Below, one piece after another: positions 41,601-51,129 of a DNA stretch of 64,000 nt. The first letter of the stretch is position 1. Each line of letters starts with the position of its first letter. The position numbers were made by a program, and so were the translations under genes. The notes beneath the pieces are model-generated. The model saw only the letters and a program-made list of their open reading frames with translations, was not told where the DNA came from and did not search any database. This DNA is from Nemertoderma westbladi (taxonomy: Eukaryota; Xenacoelomorpha; Nemertodermatida; Nemertodermatidae): the NCBI GenBank assembly GCA_032718475.1, contig JAUCBJ010002735.1, forward strand, positions 24,584 through 88,583, written 5' to 3'.

Positions 41601-44489
41601 CAATATAACCACTTAGATGATTGGAGTTTATGCAAGGATCTCTATTTGGCAGAGTATCAATTACATCTTGTAAATGAGATATGTTATGGTGAAGTTACTG
41701 ATGCAGATTTCTTGTGTGAGAAGGATACCTATGTGAACTTCTCTGCTGCAGAAAATAGCATGATTTTGGCCTCTGCCATTCATGATGATGAGATTTGTTC
41801 GTGCACAAAGACTGGAGTTAACATTCATGGAATTTCGCAACAAAGTATGTTGCAATTTTCTGAGGCACATTGTATGCAATCTATGTCATTTGTTACATTA
41901 GATTGCTCTGGAAAACTCAATGAACTTATAATGTTTAATTCGAATACAATTCAGTTTGCAAAAGTTGTTTTTCATGGTGAAGCTATCATTGTTGAAACTG
42001 AAGACTTTCAGGAAACTGACGATTCTATGGGAGTAAATTATAATAAAGCAAGTAGCACTAAAGTACTTAAACTGGAATCAGTTTGGAGTTCATGTTTCAA
42101 ACCAGTATCTTTAGGCTTACAAAAAATGGAAATCACAGATTATCAACGATTAGACGAATACACGGTAAAAGTGAAAAACGATTACGTAGATTTGACATAT
42201 GAACGCAAGTTTGGGCAGCTAATACCTACGGTTAAATCTGGATTAACGTGGTGTTTATCTCAAATAGACACACTGCCTGATTCTGTTGGGAAAATAACAG
42301 TCATTGAATCTATCAATGTCAAAACATCAATTGAATTTGTTTTAAATGAATCAGATGAATTTGTAGAAAATATTGAACATATTGTCGAGTATTCATTTCC
42401 TGTGAACGATGAAATGGAAGAGGAAGTCTGCAAGGAATCTAAAGGTTATACAATTCAAGAAGGACAAATACTGAGAGTTGAACACCATCTTCTAAGAGAG
42501 CAATTGATCGAAACTGTTGTTGAATGGGGCAGGTGTGCCGAAATTGTGTCTGACCTGTGGTTAATGTTGGTTGATGGTGACTTTGATTGGCCTTTATTAT
42601 GTTATCTTAGTGTTCAAAGAGAAATCGGAGGTGTGGCTATTGCTATTGCAAAGGCTGAAAAAACGTTTTCAGGTGGATTTGGTTTTCTAAATGTGATACA
42701 GGCATCTTCAGCGATAGATATTCCAGCAATTTTTATTGACCAACTTATATCACAACCGGCAGAAATGACTATTAACACTCGATCAGGATTTGATCCACAA
42801 ACAATTTGCATTGCAGAGCAGGCATTTGTAGAGACAGTATTAGAGAAGACTTCAGTGTTTCCAGAAATCGATTTAGAAGAACTTTGTGTGGCATATTTCG
42901 CTCAGCTGAATAATGTCTCAAAGAATTTTAGCAACATCTTATATAATCCTCCAGATGAAGAGACGATTGAAATCGACTCACATAAGACTTTTCCAATTCT
43001 GGAAAAAAATCCACTCACGGAATCGACTGGGTTGGTGTATAATACGGACGCCACAAAATGGCTGTTATCATCTGCTGGTGATCCAATTATAATTCATGGA
43101 ATGGGACAGACTAACGCCTGGCAGCAGGTGCATACAGTTCATAAGATCGTTGAAAGTCGCGAATTTGCAGTACGAACTGGAGGTGTTGAGAAAAAAGATC
43201 CTGGTGCTGGAAGTGCCTTTGTTGAGCAATCGGTGCACCACCCTGGCATGGAAGGCTTCTTAAAGAAATCGTTTGTTTCTCATGAGAAACATGATGTGTC
43301 TGATGGCAGTCTGGCTCTGATGGAAGACGATAACATGCAGTCGAAAGGGAGGGAGCCTCCCAAGACTCATCCTTCATTTTTGACTAAGTTCAAAGACACA
43401 CCATGCTTGGCTAAGGGAACGGTAAGTTTAGAGTGTAAGGTTGCAGGTTCTCCAATGCCTGATGTACTTTGGTATAAGGGCACTAGCCAGCTCAAACCTT
43501 CGGACAGAATCACTATATCCTCCCATGCAAATGGGACTAATAGCATCGAAATTACCAATGTTAATGAAGATGATGACTCTGATTATACTTGTATGGCAAT
43601 AAACGTCCTTGGAGTTGCGACTTGTATTGGAAGACTAAGGGTTGTTGTCCCCAATGCATTAGTCCATCAAGAAACTTGGATCCCGATAGAGGGAACTCAA
43701 GGAATGCCGGGTGGGCCATTGGGTGATTTATTTATGCGAAATGTATCTGTTAAACCTGATGCTCACGAATCTCACCAAGGAACCCAGCCACATGGAAGAG
43801 GAGTGAAGGTTTCTACTTTTATTGAATATGAGTACACTGATGACTATGACAGCAGTCCCTATGGATCTCCTGTGTTTGGAAGGCCATCGATTACTGTATC
43901 ACCTCGCCCCATGTCTCCATTATCTCCAACAATGTCACCTCGTAGAAGTTCAACAATGTCGCCTTTACCAATGTCACCACGCAGAATGTCCATGCTGCTC
44001 TCACCTGCTGCAGGTAGACGAGGGAGTTGCATGCTTCCCCAGTTGCCAGTTCTGCCCTCCACCTCTAGTTCTCTTCTTTCCCCAAGACCATTTTCTCCTA
44101 GTTTTTCACATTCCCCATCTCCATTGGCTAGACAAAGAAATTTTAGTTTCAGTTTAGCATCTCCTCAAATGAGACGGAAGTCCGAAATACCTCGAGAACC
44201 AAAGTTTACTAAGAAGATTCGCACAGTTATTGCAGCGGAAGGAAAAGCAGTTCGATTTGACTGTTTTGTTACAGGAAGTTATCCTATCACTGTTACATGG
44301 TACAAAGGCAAACAAAAGATTGAAAAAGATAACTCACATTACAACATTCGCGATGGGTTTGAAGGAACACATTCCCTAATCATCACAAGCGCTACCAATA
44401 ATGATATTGGTGAATACATGGTCAAGGCTGAGAACATGCTTGGGACTGCCACTTGCACAGCCAGTCTGAACATGAGTGGAAAAAAGTAG
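29603..44489 (+). CDS. Giant W-repeat protein, second giant exon with Ig / Ser-Pro / Ig end
   Basis: About 4,961 codons, starting after the acceptor at 29601-29602 and continuing the frame of the previous exon. The repeat region goes on to about residue 4,530 of this exon; consecutive glycine-to-glycine distances measured at 35.77-36.6 kb are 47, 47, 47, 46, 48 and 47. The last clear unit (HGMGQTNAWQQV) is near 43100. After a short linker come an I-set Ig domain (residues about 4,589-4,683), a Ser-Pro-rich linker, and a second I-set Ig (about 4,865-4,957). The reading ends at TAG 44487-44489 directly after A AAA AAG. This stop may be a true end of one isoform, an indel in the A run, or a frameshift site. 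Ig / Ser-Pro / Ig resembles the M-line ends of titin- or obscurin-like proteins, so a sarcomeric or cytoskeletal role is an inference; the W repeat itself is unrecognised. Confidence 0.9.
43362..43650 (+). other. I-set Ig domain 1 of the giant protein
   Basis: Shows PSFLTKF at the start, the B-strand Cys in VSLECKV, the core Trp in VLWYKG, and the F-strand motif DDDSDYTCMAIN with the second Cys, then a G strand ending RLRVV. Both cysteines and the Trp are present, so it should fold as a standard intracellular I-set Ig. Confidence 0.9.
43860..44190 (+). other. Ser-Pro-rich linker between the two Ig domains
   Basis: About 110 residues with repeated SPR, MSP, LSP and SPS motifs (for example TVSPRPMSPLSPTMSPRR), many Met and Arg, and no hydrophobic core, so probably disordered. 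The many Ser-Pro sites would suit proline-directed kinases. Titin's M-band region also has Ser-Pro-repeat linkers between Ig domains; that comparison is by analogy only. Confidence 0.8.
44196..44477 (+). other. I-set Ig domain 2, second core Cys replaced by Val
   Basis: PKFTKKI start, B-strand Cys in VRFDCFV, core Trp in VTWYKGKQ, and F-strand DIGEYMVKAEN, where the usual Tyr-x-Cys is Tyr-x-Val. The G strand ATCTASLNM closes the domain just before the stop. Loss of one Cys is tolerated in cytosolic muscle Ig domains, which do not depend on a disulfide. Confidence 0.88.
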
Positions 44490-44557
44490 TTGAGTGCGAG
44501 GATGAGGGAGCATATAGTGATTCTGTCCAAAGGAAGGAGCTAGAAATTACACTGTAG
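44480..44557 (+). promoter_or_regulatory. Possible -1 frameshift site or indel at the exon stop
   Basis: The zero frame reads GGA AAA AAG TAG, so A AAA AAG (44480-44486) is a textbook -1 slippery heptamer placed directly before the stop. The -1 frame continues for 23 sensible codons (VVECEDEGAYSDSVQRKELE and a few more) to TAG at 44555. No stem-loop or pseudoknot was verified. A simple homopolymer length error would give the same picture. Confidence 0.3.
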
Positions 44558-44788
44558 TTGTTAAATGTAGAGTCTATATTTTACTTTATGAATCACTTTA
44601 TATGCCTATCCCCTCATCCTCTCTTGTTTATGGTGTGCACTCACTATTAGATTCCCTTATTCCTCTTACCTGTTTTATTGTAACAAGTTTTTTATGTTAA
44701 TTGTTGGAAATTCACATTGTATCTGAATGAAATAATGTGACAATATAATTAAACTGAGTAATGCATTCGGTATTATCACATATTGCAG
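44490..44788 (+). other. Probable intron or 3' UTR between Ig exon and tail exon
   Basis: AT-rich, ends ATCACATATTGCAG before the tail exon. An ATTAAA poly(A)-signal variant lies at 44748-44753, so a short isoform ending at 44489 is possible. No donor of the right phase is visible upstream: the tail exon needs phase 0, and the Ig exon offers none in its zero frame. Confidence 0.5.
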
Positions 44789-47700
44789 GATGATGGAGAA
44801 CTCGATTTAAGATTAGTTTCGAAACAAAGTCACGTCGAGGAACAGTTCGAAAATAGAAAATCTATGACGTTTTTTGAAGAACTAAGCGTTTCATCCCTAA
44901 AGGTTGATAAAAATATAAATTATGTTGAAGACATTCTTTGGGATGAATTACCAGATGAAGATGAATTTGCTGAAGAGATTCCTAGAAAGTTTCTTGATAA
45001 AGCTGTTTTAAACATCGAATTAGTTGCGGACGACAATATTTTGAATACAACTACATTTGAGATATCAGAAGACGTGCTTGCCATAGCTGGAATTCGACTA
45101 GTGCAAAGGGACCATTATGAATATATATATGCTGATTTGGAAACGGTGTATTTTGGTGATACTCATCTGGCTACTGAAGATTCCAAGCATGATATGACTG
45201 ATAGCTCCAAGCAGGAAACAAAGCCGATCATAATAAAGTCCTACAGATCGACAGAATCTATTGTCAAAACACCTGCAAGTTCTCAACCAGCGATATACCG
45301 GTCACAAAGTGTTCCGTATCTTGCGGATGACTCTGAATATCGATTAAAACCCTTATCAAAAAGACCAATCTCAATTTCTACTGACGGAAGTGATGTATTT
45401 TATATTGACTCAACAGATAAGTCTTCAGATATGAGTGATATCCTTTCAAGCGAAGATGTGCAAAGAATTGATATTTTAGAAGGCTCAATCAGGCATGAAA
45501 CTGACAGTAAAATATTTTCAATTGCAGAAGAAGAACATATTGATGTAATACGTGATTCAGATGGTGATGTATTTTACGATTGTGATAATGATAATTTGCA
45601 GAAATCACTTTTGCATGAAACCAGCAATAATAAAATTAATAGCGATGTTGCTAATTTAATGTTTGCTCCAAGCACTGAAATATTTTTTCAAAATACAGAG
45701 GAATTGCCAGACTTCAAAAGAGAAAAATCTCACAGAAAATCATCTGTTTCAGTTAATAAATCCGAGAATGATGTTCTTATAATAACCTCATATGATATTT
45801 TAACAGACGACAACTATAGGCCGACGAAACGAAAATCAAAGCGTTCCTCGAAAAATGAAACAAGTCAGGTAGAGACCGATAACCTTCTTATGGTAACATC
45901 GTACGATGTGCAACACGATTCCAGTGTGGTCGTGACAACAGAAGAACATCTGGGAAACATTTACAGTACCAAATCAACTGTTACCAAACCGCGCAAAGAT
46001 TCAAGGATAAAAAAATATAAACCAAGATATCCTGTGTCTGATGCTATGTCTACAAGTCAGGAGTTAGTAGTCCCTCAGAAACAGCGTACTCGAATTAGAA
46101 GTATTGACAAATCCCAAGAAGAAACGTTAGTAATTACAAGTTATGAGATACTGAGTGCACCCCAAGAAGCTGTAGAGAAACGTAAGATGGAAAGCCGCCA
46201 ACTACACAAGAGCTCTAAAATCAAAACTGAAATTAAAATGTCTAATCAAGCAGATTTAGAGGCAATTTCTTCAAAAAGAGTGACTAGCAATCATAGGAAA
46301 TACAAACCAAGGTATCCAGTTAAATCCAGTGGAGATGACATTGGTACAAGCCAGGAATTTCTTGTTGCAAGAAAGAAAAGAAATCGACTTAAAAGTAAAG
46401 ACACAGCTAAAGAAGATGTTTTGTTGATTACTAGTTATGAAGTTCTCAATGACAACACCTACAAATATAAAGAGAAAGAAAAAGAATCAACTGCAATATT
46501 CCGAGCTTCCACATCAAACACAGGTGCTGAAAGGGCACATCAGTTATCTACAAATAATTATGTATCTAAAATTAGTTATCCATCTGCAAAAAGTAAAACG
46601 CTTCCCAATGAGATGTCAAGAATATCTGAGAAGCAAGTTTCTGCAACCAAGGCAACTCAACATCTGCAATTTGAAAGTGTTACGCACGATCCAACGCCCA
46701 AGCGCAAACACAAACCAAGATATCCAGCAAAATCCGGTGATGATGAAATAGAAACCAGTCAAGAATTTGTCATCCAAAAATATGACTCCCGTCAGGAATA
46801 TATCGTTCCAAAGGCGAAAAGAGGTCGCCTTAAAAGTGGAGATACATCCCAGAAAGACCTCTTGGTAATAACTAGCTACGAAGTTCTGAACGATAATCGT
46901 CATACCCAAAAGATAAAGAAGGATTGGTCAAACAAGGAGTCGAGATTTGAAAGAACTGACCTTAAGATATCTTCTGGAGAAATGTCAACAAGAGCCAAAA
47001 GTACATCAACCTCTTCTGTGTCACATTCAAAGTTGATTGATGTTTATGGTACTAAAATTTACAACCCCCTTGTCAAGACAACACTTGAGCCTTATAATGG
47101 TTTGGATTCATTGACAAAACAACATCATGACGCGGAGCTAGTTTGGAAGAATTCTGCGGATGTTACCTTGTCGGACAGTTCTATCACAGCCACGTCGCGA
47201 AAACGTCCGCACTACAAACCAAGGTATCCGAGTTTGCCAAGAGAATACGACTTGCAGTCGAGTCAGGAACTTCCTCCAATCAAGCCATTCCCGAAGTTCC
47301 ATGCTGATGCCGAGTTTACTGCCCAGGAGGAGTGTGTAGTAGTGACGTCATACGAAGTTGAGGAGGATGTAATAACTGTAAGTCCAAGATCGAATAATAT
47401 GCCATCTGATAAACTGAGACGGAAACAGCAAACAAAGATTAAAACACCTTTAACATTCCAGGATATTATAGTATCAGAGGAAAGAGAAATTGATAGCGAA
47501 CTCATTATTTCCCAAAGTCTTCAGCATTTATATAAGTCATACGAGAAAACTGCGCGTTCTGGTGCTTCTTCCATATCTAAACCAATAGCGTCATCAACAT
47601 CAACAACTGAATTTAGTTTAACACATGGACACTCATTGCGTCGCCCTCCAACCTCTGTGGCAGGCAGCGATAGTGAAGACAGCTTTAAATCAGCAGCCAG

Positions 47701-48169
47701 TAATTTAGACGTATTCGATTCTGGGCAAGTTGTTAACCTTCAATTCGCGGTGGTGGAACAAGGACCGCATTACGAGGCGCTCTACGATATGACCCCCAGC
47801 AAGAAAACGCGATGCGAGAAAGGCAGAGGTCGGTTCGTTTCGGTCACTTCCCAGAGCTACAAGGACGTCGTGTTTGAGACGTCTTGCGACGACCAACAGA
47901 GATGGAAAGATAGCATTGAATACACACACAGTCCGGATGAGGGCGCTACAGGAGACAGCTCAGAGGGACAGGAGAGGCAAAACTTTTTGGCGTCGTTGAA
48001 AAGAAAATTACGCACTAAACAATCGGACATTCACAAAGCGAAACAAATGCGTCGTTTGAAAGACAGTGCAGTTCGAACTCGGCGTGAAATAAAATCGATG
48101 GATTCAGCATCGACGCCGGATTTATCGAGATTCCAGGAGGGAAAATCCGGACGAGAATCAAGTCTCTAG
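44789..48169 (+). CDS. Repeat-bearing tail exon, probable 3' end of the giant gene
   Basis: About 1,126 codons after the acceptor TATTGCAG|GATGAT. There is no nearby in-frame ATG at its start, which argues for an internal or last exon rather than a separate gene. The N-terminal part has one W-repeat-like piece (VEDILWDELPDEDEF). From about 45.76 to 47.36 kb there is a second repeat: six copies of an (I/V)TSY(D/E) motif (near 45785, 45895, 46135, 46430, 46870, 47345), four copies of KPRYP (near 46015, 46303, 46708, 47215), with TSQE/SSQE and basic RxRxKS blocks between. It is rich in Ser, Lys, Thr and Glu and looks disordered. The C-terminal part has a more ordered-looking block (VVNLQFAVVEQGPHYEALYD) and a basic end. 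The stop TAG at 48167 lies in sequence that reads as LINE in another frame, so the last 8-12 residues are probably LINE-derived. Function unknown. Confidence 0.8.
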   Translation, partial: DDGELDLRLVSKQSHVEEQFENRKSMTFFEELSVSSLKVDKNINYVEDILWDELPDEDEFAEEIPRKFLDKAVLNIELVADDNILNTTTFEISEDVLAIAGIRLVQRDHYEYIYADLETVYFGDTHLATEDSKHDMTDSSKQETKPIIIKSYRSTESIVKTPASSQPAIYRSQSVPYLADDSEYRLKPLSKRPISISTDGSDVFYIDSTDKSSDMSDILSSEDVQRIDILEGSIRHETDSKIFSIAEEEHIDVIRDSDGDVFYDCDNDNLQKSLLHETSNNKINSDVANLMFAPSTEIFFQNTEELPDFKREKSHRKSSVSVNKSENDVLIITSYDILTDDNYRPTKRKSKRSSKNETSQVETDNLLMVTSYDVQHDSSVVVTTEEHLGNIYSTKSTVTKPRKDSRIKKYKPRYPVSDAMSTSQELVVPQKQRTRIRSIDKSQEETLVITSYEILSAPQEAVEKRKMESRQLHKSSKIKTEIKMSNQADLEAISSKRVTSNHRKYKPRYPVKSSGDDIGTSQEFLVARKKRNRLKSKDTAKEDVLLITSYEVLNDNTYKYKEKEKESTAIFRASTSNTGAERAHQLSTNNYVSKISYPSAKSKTLPNEMSRISEKQVSATKATQHLQFESVTHDPTPKRKHKPRYPAKSGDDEIETSQEFVIQKYDSRQEYIVPKAKRGRLKSGDTSQKDLLVITSYEVLNDNRHTQKIKKDWSNKESRFERTDLKISSGEMSTRAKSTSTSSVSHSKLIDVYGTKIYNPLVKTTLEPYNGLDSLTKQHHDAELVWKNSADVTLSDSSITATSRKRPHYKPRYPSLPREYDLQSSQELPPIKPFPKFHADAEFTAQEECVVVTSYEVEEDVITVSPRSNNMPSDKLRRKQQTKIKTPLTFQDIIVSEEREIDSELIISQSLQHLYKSYEKTARSGASSISKPIASSTSTTEFSLTHGHSLRRPPTSVAGSDSEDSFKSAASNLDVFDSGQVVNLQFAVVEQGPHYEALYDMTPSKKTRCEKGRGRFVSVTSQSYKDVVFETSCDDQQRWKDSIEYTHSPDEGATGDSSEGQERQNFLASLKRKLRTKQSDIHKAKQMRRLKDSAVRTRREIKSMDSASTPDLSRFQEGKSGRESSL

Positions 48170-48201
48170 CCTCAGTAAACACCCTAACACTCGGGTCCCC
48201 A

Positions 48202-51099
48202 ATGCGACAAGGTGAGCTGACTGCCTTGGCAGATAAGCTTTCTCTTAGCGCAGTGGGTGTTCAAGAGCACCGAATGCAGACTGGACAGACTGATGAGGTT
48301 CTGATTAAGGACATGGGGGGTGGTTGGCGACTCGCCCTCGCGTCAGCAGATGATAGTGGCAATGGTGGAATTGGTCTATTGATGAATCCAACTGCACATG
48401 CAGCATTGGACAAAATAGACCAAATCTCTAACCGCATCATCCGTTGCCACTTCTCATGTTCTGGAAGACTGGCTAAGAAGTTTCCTAAGGTGGTTCTGAT
48501 TGTGTGCTACTCTCCAACTAGTGTTGCCCCTGTAGAGGAGGTGGAAAATTTCTACCACAATCTACAAGCAGCTACTGATGGAGTGGATCAGCATGCATTC
48601 TTAACATTCCTGGGAGACTTTAATGCAAGTCTGCATCAATCACCGACATCACCCTGGGTCTATAGCAATAGTGTTAACCGAAATTCTGTCCATCTTCAGG
48701 ATTTTATCTCTGGAAATGGATTGTTTTCGGCTGGAACCCAGTTCAAGAAGCGAACTGGAAAGCTATGGACTCATAGTGGACCCAGTGGTCACAAGTCCCA
48801 GATAGACCATATTCTGTTTCGTAGGAAATACAGGAGCTCTATACAAGACTGTAATGCATTTACACTTCGACCCTTCTCCAGTGATCACCGCCTTATTGTG
48901 GCCAAGGTAAGACTTAGTCTGCGTGCTAGCAGAACAACGAAATCTGCCTTGCCACGGCATGACTGGTCCTCTCTGTTGCAACAGCCAAGTGTGAGATCCA
49001 GCTTCACACTACAGCTGAGCAACAGGTATGAGGCTCTTGCCTCTGAGGCGGCAGATCACTGTGAGGGCTATACTGCCTTTACAGAAGCAGTTAAGTTAGC
49101 AGCTGCAGAAACAGTTCCTGTATACCCTCGAAACAGGAAAAGGGCCCCCTGGACTGACAACAAAATTCAGAAGTGCCGAAATGACCTTCATAAGGCGCAG
49201 AAAGAGTCCCGACTCAAACAGACTACAGCGGCCAAGAATGCAGTTAAAGCTGCATCTAGGTCCCTGAACAGGCAGTACTCTGTTAATCTACAGGAGCTAA
49301 TAAACCAACAGGTTGATGCCATCAATGATGCTGACGACAGCAGGCAATCATCCCAGGCATGGAAATCGATCAATCTGCTTACTGGGCGGAAAAGCCAACC
49401 AACCACCAAGGTTAAGGCTGAATCACCAGCCGATCGCCTCAATGGTTGGAAAGCCCACTTTGAAAAGCTCCTCAATAATGACAGGGTATTGCCTGATAAC
49501 TTTATAGAAGTAAAAGTGTCTGAGTCTGTACTCCCAGATATTCCCATTGGCGATATCTCCTTTGCAGAAGTGAATGCTGCTGCAAAGAGCATTAAGACCA
49601 ATCGTGCCAGTGGAGTAGATGGTGTTCCCCCTGAGGTCTTTAAAATACCTGAGTGTTTAAAGCTCATCTATCCCATCATAGTAGACATGTACCGTACAAC
49701 AAGAGTCCCACAAGAAATGAAAACAAATAAGTTGGTGCCAGTTCCCAAGAAAGGCAACCTAACACTCTATGGTTCTTTTCGGGGAATCTCATTGATCTCG
49801 ATTGCTGCAAAACTATACAATAGAATTCTATTAAATCGCATCAGGGATCCCATTGAGAGACTGCTACGTGGAAATCAGAATGGGTTCCGTAAAGGTCGTG
49901 GGACCATGGAGCCCATTTTGGCACTTAGAAGGATAATTGAAGAGTTATCAAAAAAGAAAGACAGGCATCTGGCTGTTATCTTTGTTGACTTCTTCAAGGC
50001 CTTTGATTCAGTCTCTCGCTCACGTATGTTCAGCATACTTTCATTATATGGGATTCCTGATGAAATTATTGCAGCAATCAGATCAGTATACGATGGTTCA
50101 ACAACATTTGTGTCTACTGTTGACGGTGACACAGAACCATTTGAAGTGTTATGGGGCGTCCTCCAAGGAGACACACTTGCACCATTCTTGTTCATTATTG
50201 TGGTTGACTATGTTCTACGCATGTCCTTAGATCATCATAATGATGATGGGGTGATGATAACTCCACCTACTGGCTCCAGAAGTCGAGGAAATCCTGCCAA
50301 GTACCTAACTGATCTAGACTTTGCTGATGACTTAGGAGTACTCTCAGAATCATTAGAGGGAGCCCAGCGGCTCCTCAGCTCATTAGAACATGCTGCTTCT
50401 AGTGTTGGTCTTTTTATTAACTCCAGAAAGACCAAAATTCTGACAGTTAACTTTGAAAGTCCTCAGCAAGTCTCTGATCGGATGAGCATAAGCTCAAAGG
50501 ATGGTATGCTTGAGCATGTGGACGACTTCTGTTACCTGGGGTCATGGATCCGGAAGTCAGGTGAGGACCTTCGAATACGTAAGGGAAAGGCATGGGCAGC
50601 CTTGAATAGGCTTTCCAGGATTTGGAAGTCACCTAGAATTAATCGGAAACTTAAGGTCCGATTATTTAGAGCAGCAGTAGTTCCAGTACTCCTCTACGGG
50701 AGTCCATGCTGGGCTCTAACTGCTGAGGACACCAAATCTCTGGATGGCACATTCACAAGAATGCTACGCCGGGTACATTGTGTCAAGTACAATGCACACA
50801 TCTCCAACCAGACACTATATAACATTGGAGGTGTCTCATTGGTTCCCCCAAGCTTGACACTAGAACAAAATCGGCTCCGCTTTGCAGGACATTGCTTTCG
50901 CCGTGAGGACCAGCCAGTGCATAATCTTGTACTTTGGCAGCCTCATGGAGTGAATAAGCATGGTGGACAACCCATGACTTTCTTGAGACGCATCTTAAAG
51001 GACACTGGCCTTGAAGATGCGGATGATCTAGCAAATGTCATGGGTGATAGGGAGTTGTGGCGGTGCGATTTTGTCGATAAGCCGGCACAGCATTCTTAA
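48202..51099 (+). CDS. LINE 1 endonuclease / reverse transcriptase polyprotein
   Basis: Residues from the ATG at 48202: APE endonuclease with GVQEHR (about 19-24), LGDFNA (137-142), IDHIL (201-205) and SSDHR (226-230); reverse transcriptase with ASGVDGVPPE, KLVPVPKKG, FVDFFKAFDS (from about 594), GVLQGDTLAP (about 652) and the catalytic FADD (707-710); then a C-terminal LYGSPCWAL / RRLRFAGHC-type region (here NRLRFAGHC). The frame is open from 48088 and the first endonuclease strand (ASVNTLTL) lies before this ATG, so the true start of the element's protein is upstream and is lost or fused with host sequence. No stop or frameshift occurs over 965 codons, so it may still have been active recently. 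It nicks target DNA and primes reverse transcription of its own RNA there. Confidence 0.92.
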   Translation: MRQGELTALADKLSLSAVGVQEHRMQTGQTDEVLIKDMGGGWRLALASADDSGNGGIGLLMNPTAHAALDKIDQISNRIIRCHFSCSGRLAKKFPKVVLIVCYSPTSVAPVEEVENFYHNLQAATDGVDQHAFLTFLGDFNASLHQSPTSPWVYSNSVNRNSVHLQDFISGNGLFSAGTQFKKRTGKLWTHSGPSGHKSQIDHILFRRKYRSSIQDCNAFTLRPFSSDHRLIVAKVRLSLRASRTTKSALPRHDWSSLLQQPSVRSSFTLQLSNRYEALASEAADHCEGYTAFTEAVKLAAAETVPVYPRNRKRAPWTDNKIQKCRNDLHKAQKESRLKQTTAAKNAVKAASRSLNRQYSVNLQELINQQVDAINDADDSRQSSQAWKSINLLTGRKSQPTTKVKAESPADRLNGWKAHFEKLLNNDRVLPDNFIEVKVSESVLPDIPIGDISFAEVNAAAKSIKTNRASGVDGVPPEVFKIPECLKLIYPIIVDMYRTTRVPQEMKTNKLVPVPKKGNLTLYGSFRGISLISIAAKLYNRILLNRIRDPIERLLRGNQNGFRKGRGTMEPILALRRIIEELSKKKDRHLAVIFVDFFKAFDSVSRSRMFSILSLYGIPDEIIAAIRSVYDGSTTFVSTVDGDTEPFEVLWGVLQGDTLAPFLFIIVVDYVLRMSLDHHNDDGVMITPPTGSRSRGNPAKYLTDLDFADDLGVLSESLEGAQRLLSSLEHAASSVGLFINSRKTKILTVNFESPQQVSDRMSISSKDGMLEHVDDFCYLGSWIRKSGEDLRIRKGKAWAALNRLSRIWKSPRINRKLKVRLFRAAVVPVLLYGSPCWALTAEDTKSLDGTFTRMLRRVHCVKYNAHISNQTLYNIGGVSLVPPSLTLEQNRLRFAGHCFRREDQPVHNLVLWQPHGVNKHGGQPMTFLRRILKDTGLEDADDLANVMGDRELWRCDFVDKPAQHS

Positions 51100-51129
51100 A
51101 AATGCAGCTGCAATGCAGCATGCCGATCC

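Noticed and set aside
3-43200. Kelch, FnIII, spectrin or PEVK identity for the 47-residue repeat
   Set aside because: No Gly-Gly doublet with Tyr-x6-Trp as in kelch, no 90-100 residue FnIII pattern, no heptads, and too few Pro, Val and Lys for PEVK. Neighbouring units also show no 94-residue alternation that would suggest a two-unit Ig.
43422-43427. Perfect donor GTAAGT inside the first Ig domain
   Set aside because: Using it would cut the Ig domain between its A and B strands, and the frame continues through an intact domain; kept as exonic.
44812-44830. Alternative acceptor ending at 44811 that would join the Ig exon in phase 2
   Set aside because: It would fit a donor at 44486 (GTAGTT), but it has no polypyrimidine tract and the donor is weak; kept only as a possibility.
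49188-49667. Minus-strand open frame of 159 codons in LINE 1
   Set aside because: It is a shadow of the endonuclease/RT frame; nothing in it resembles a protein family.
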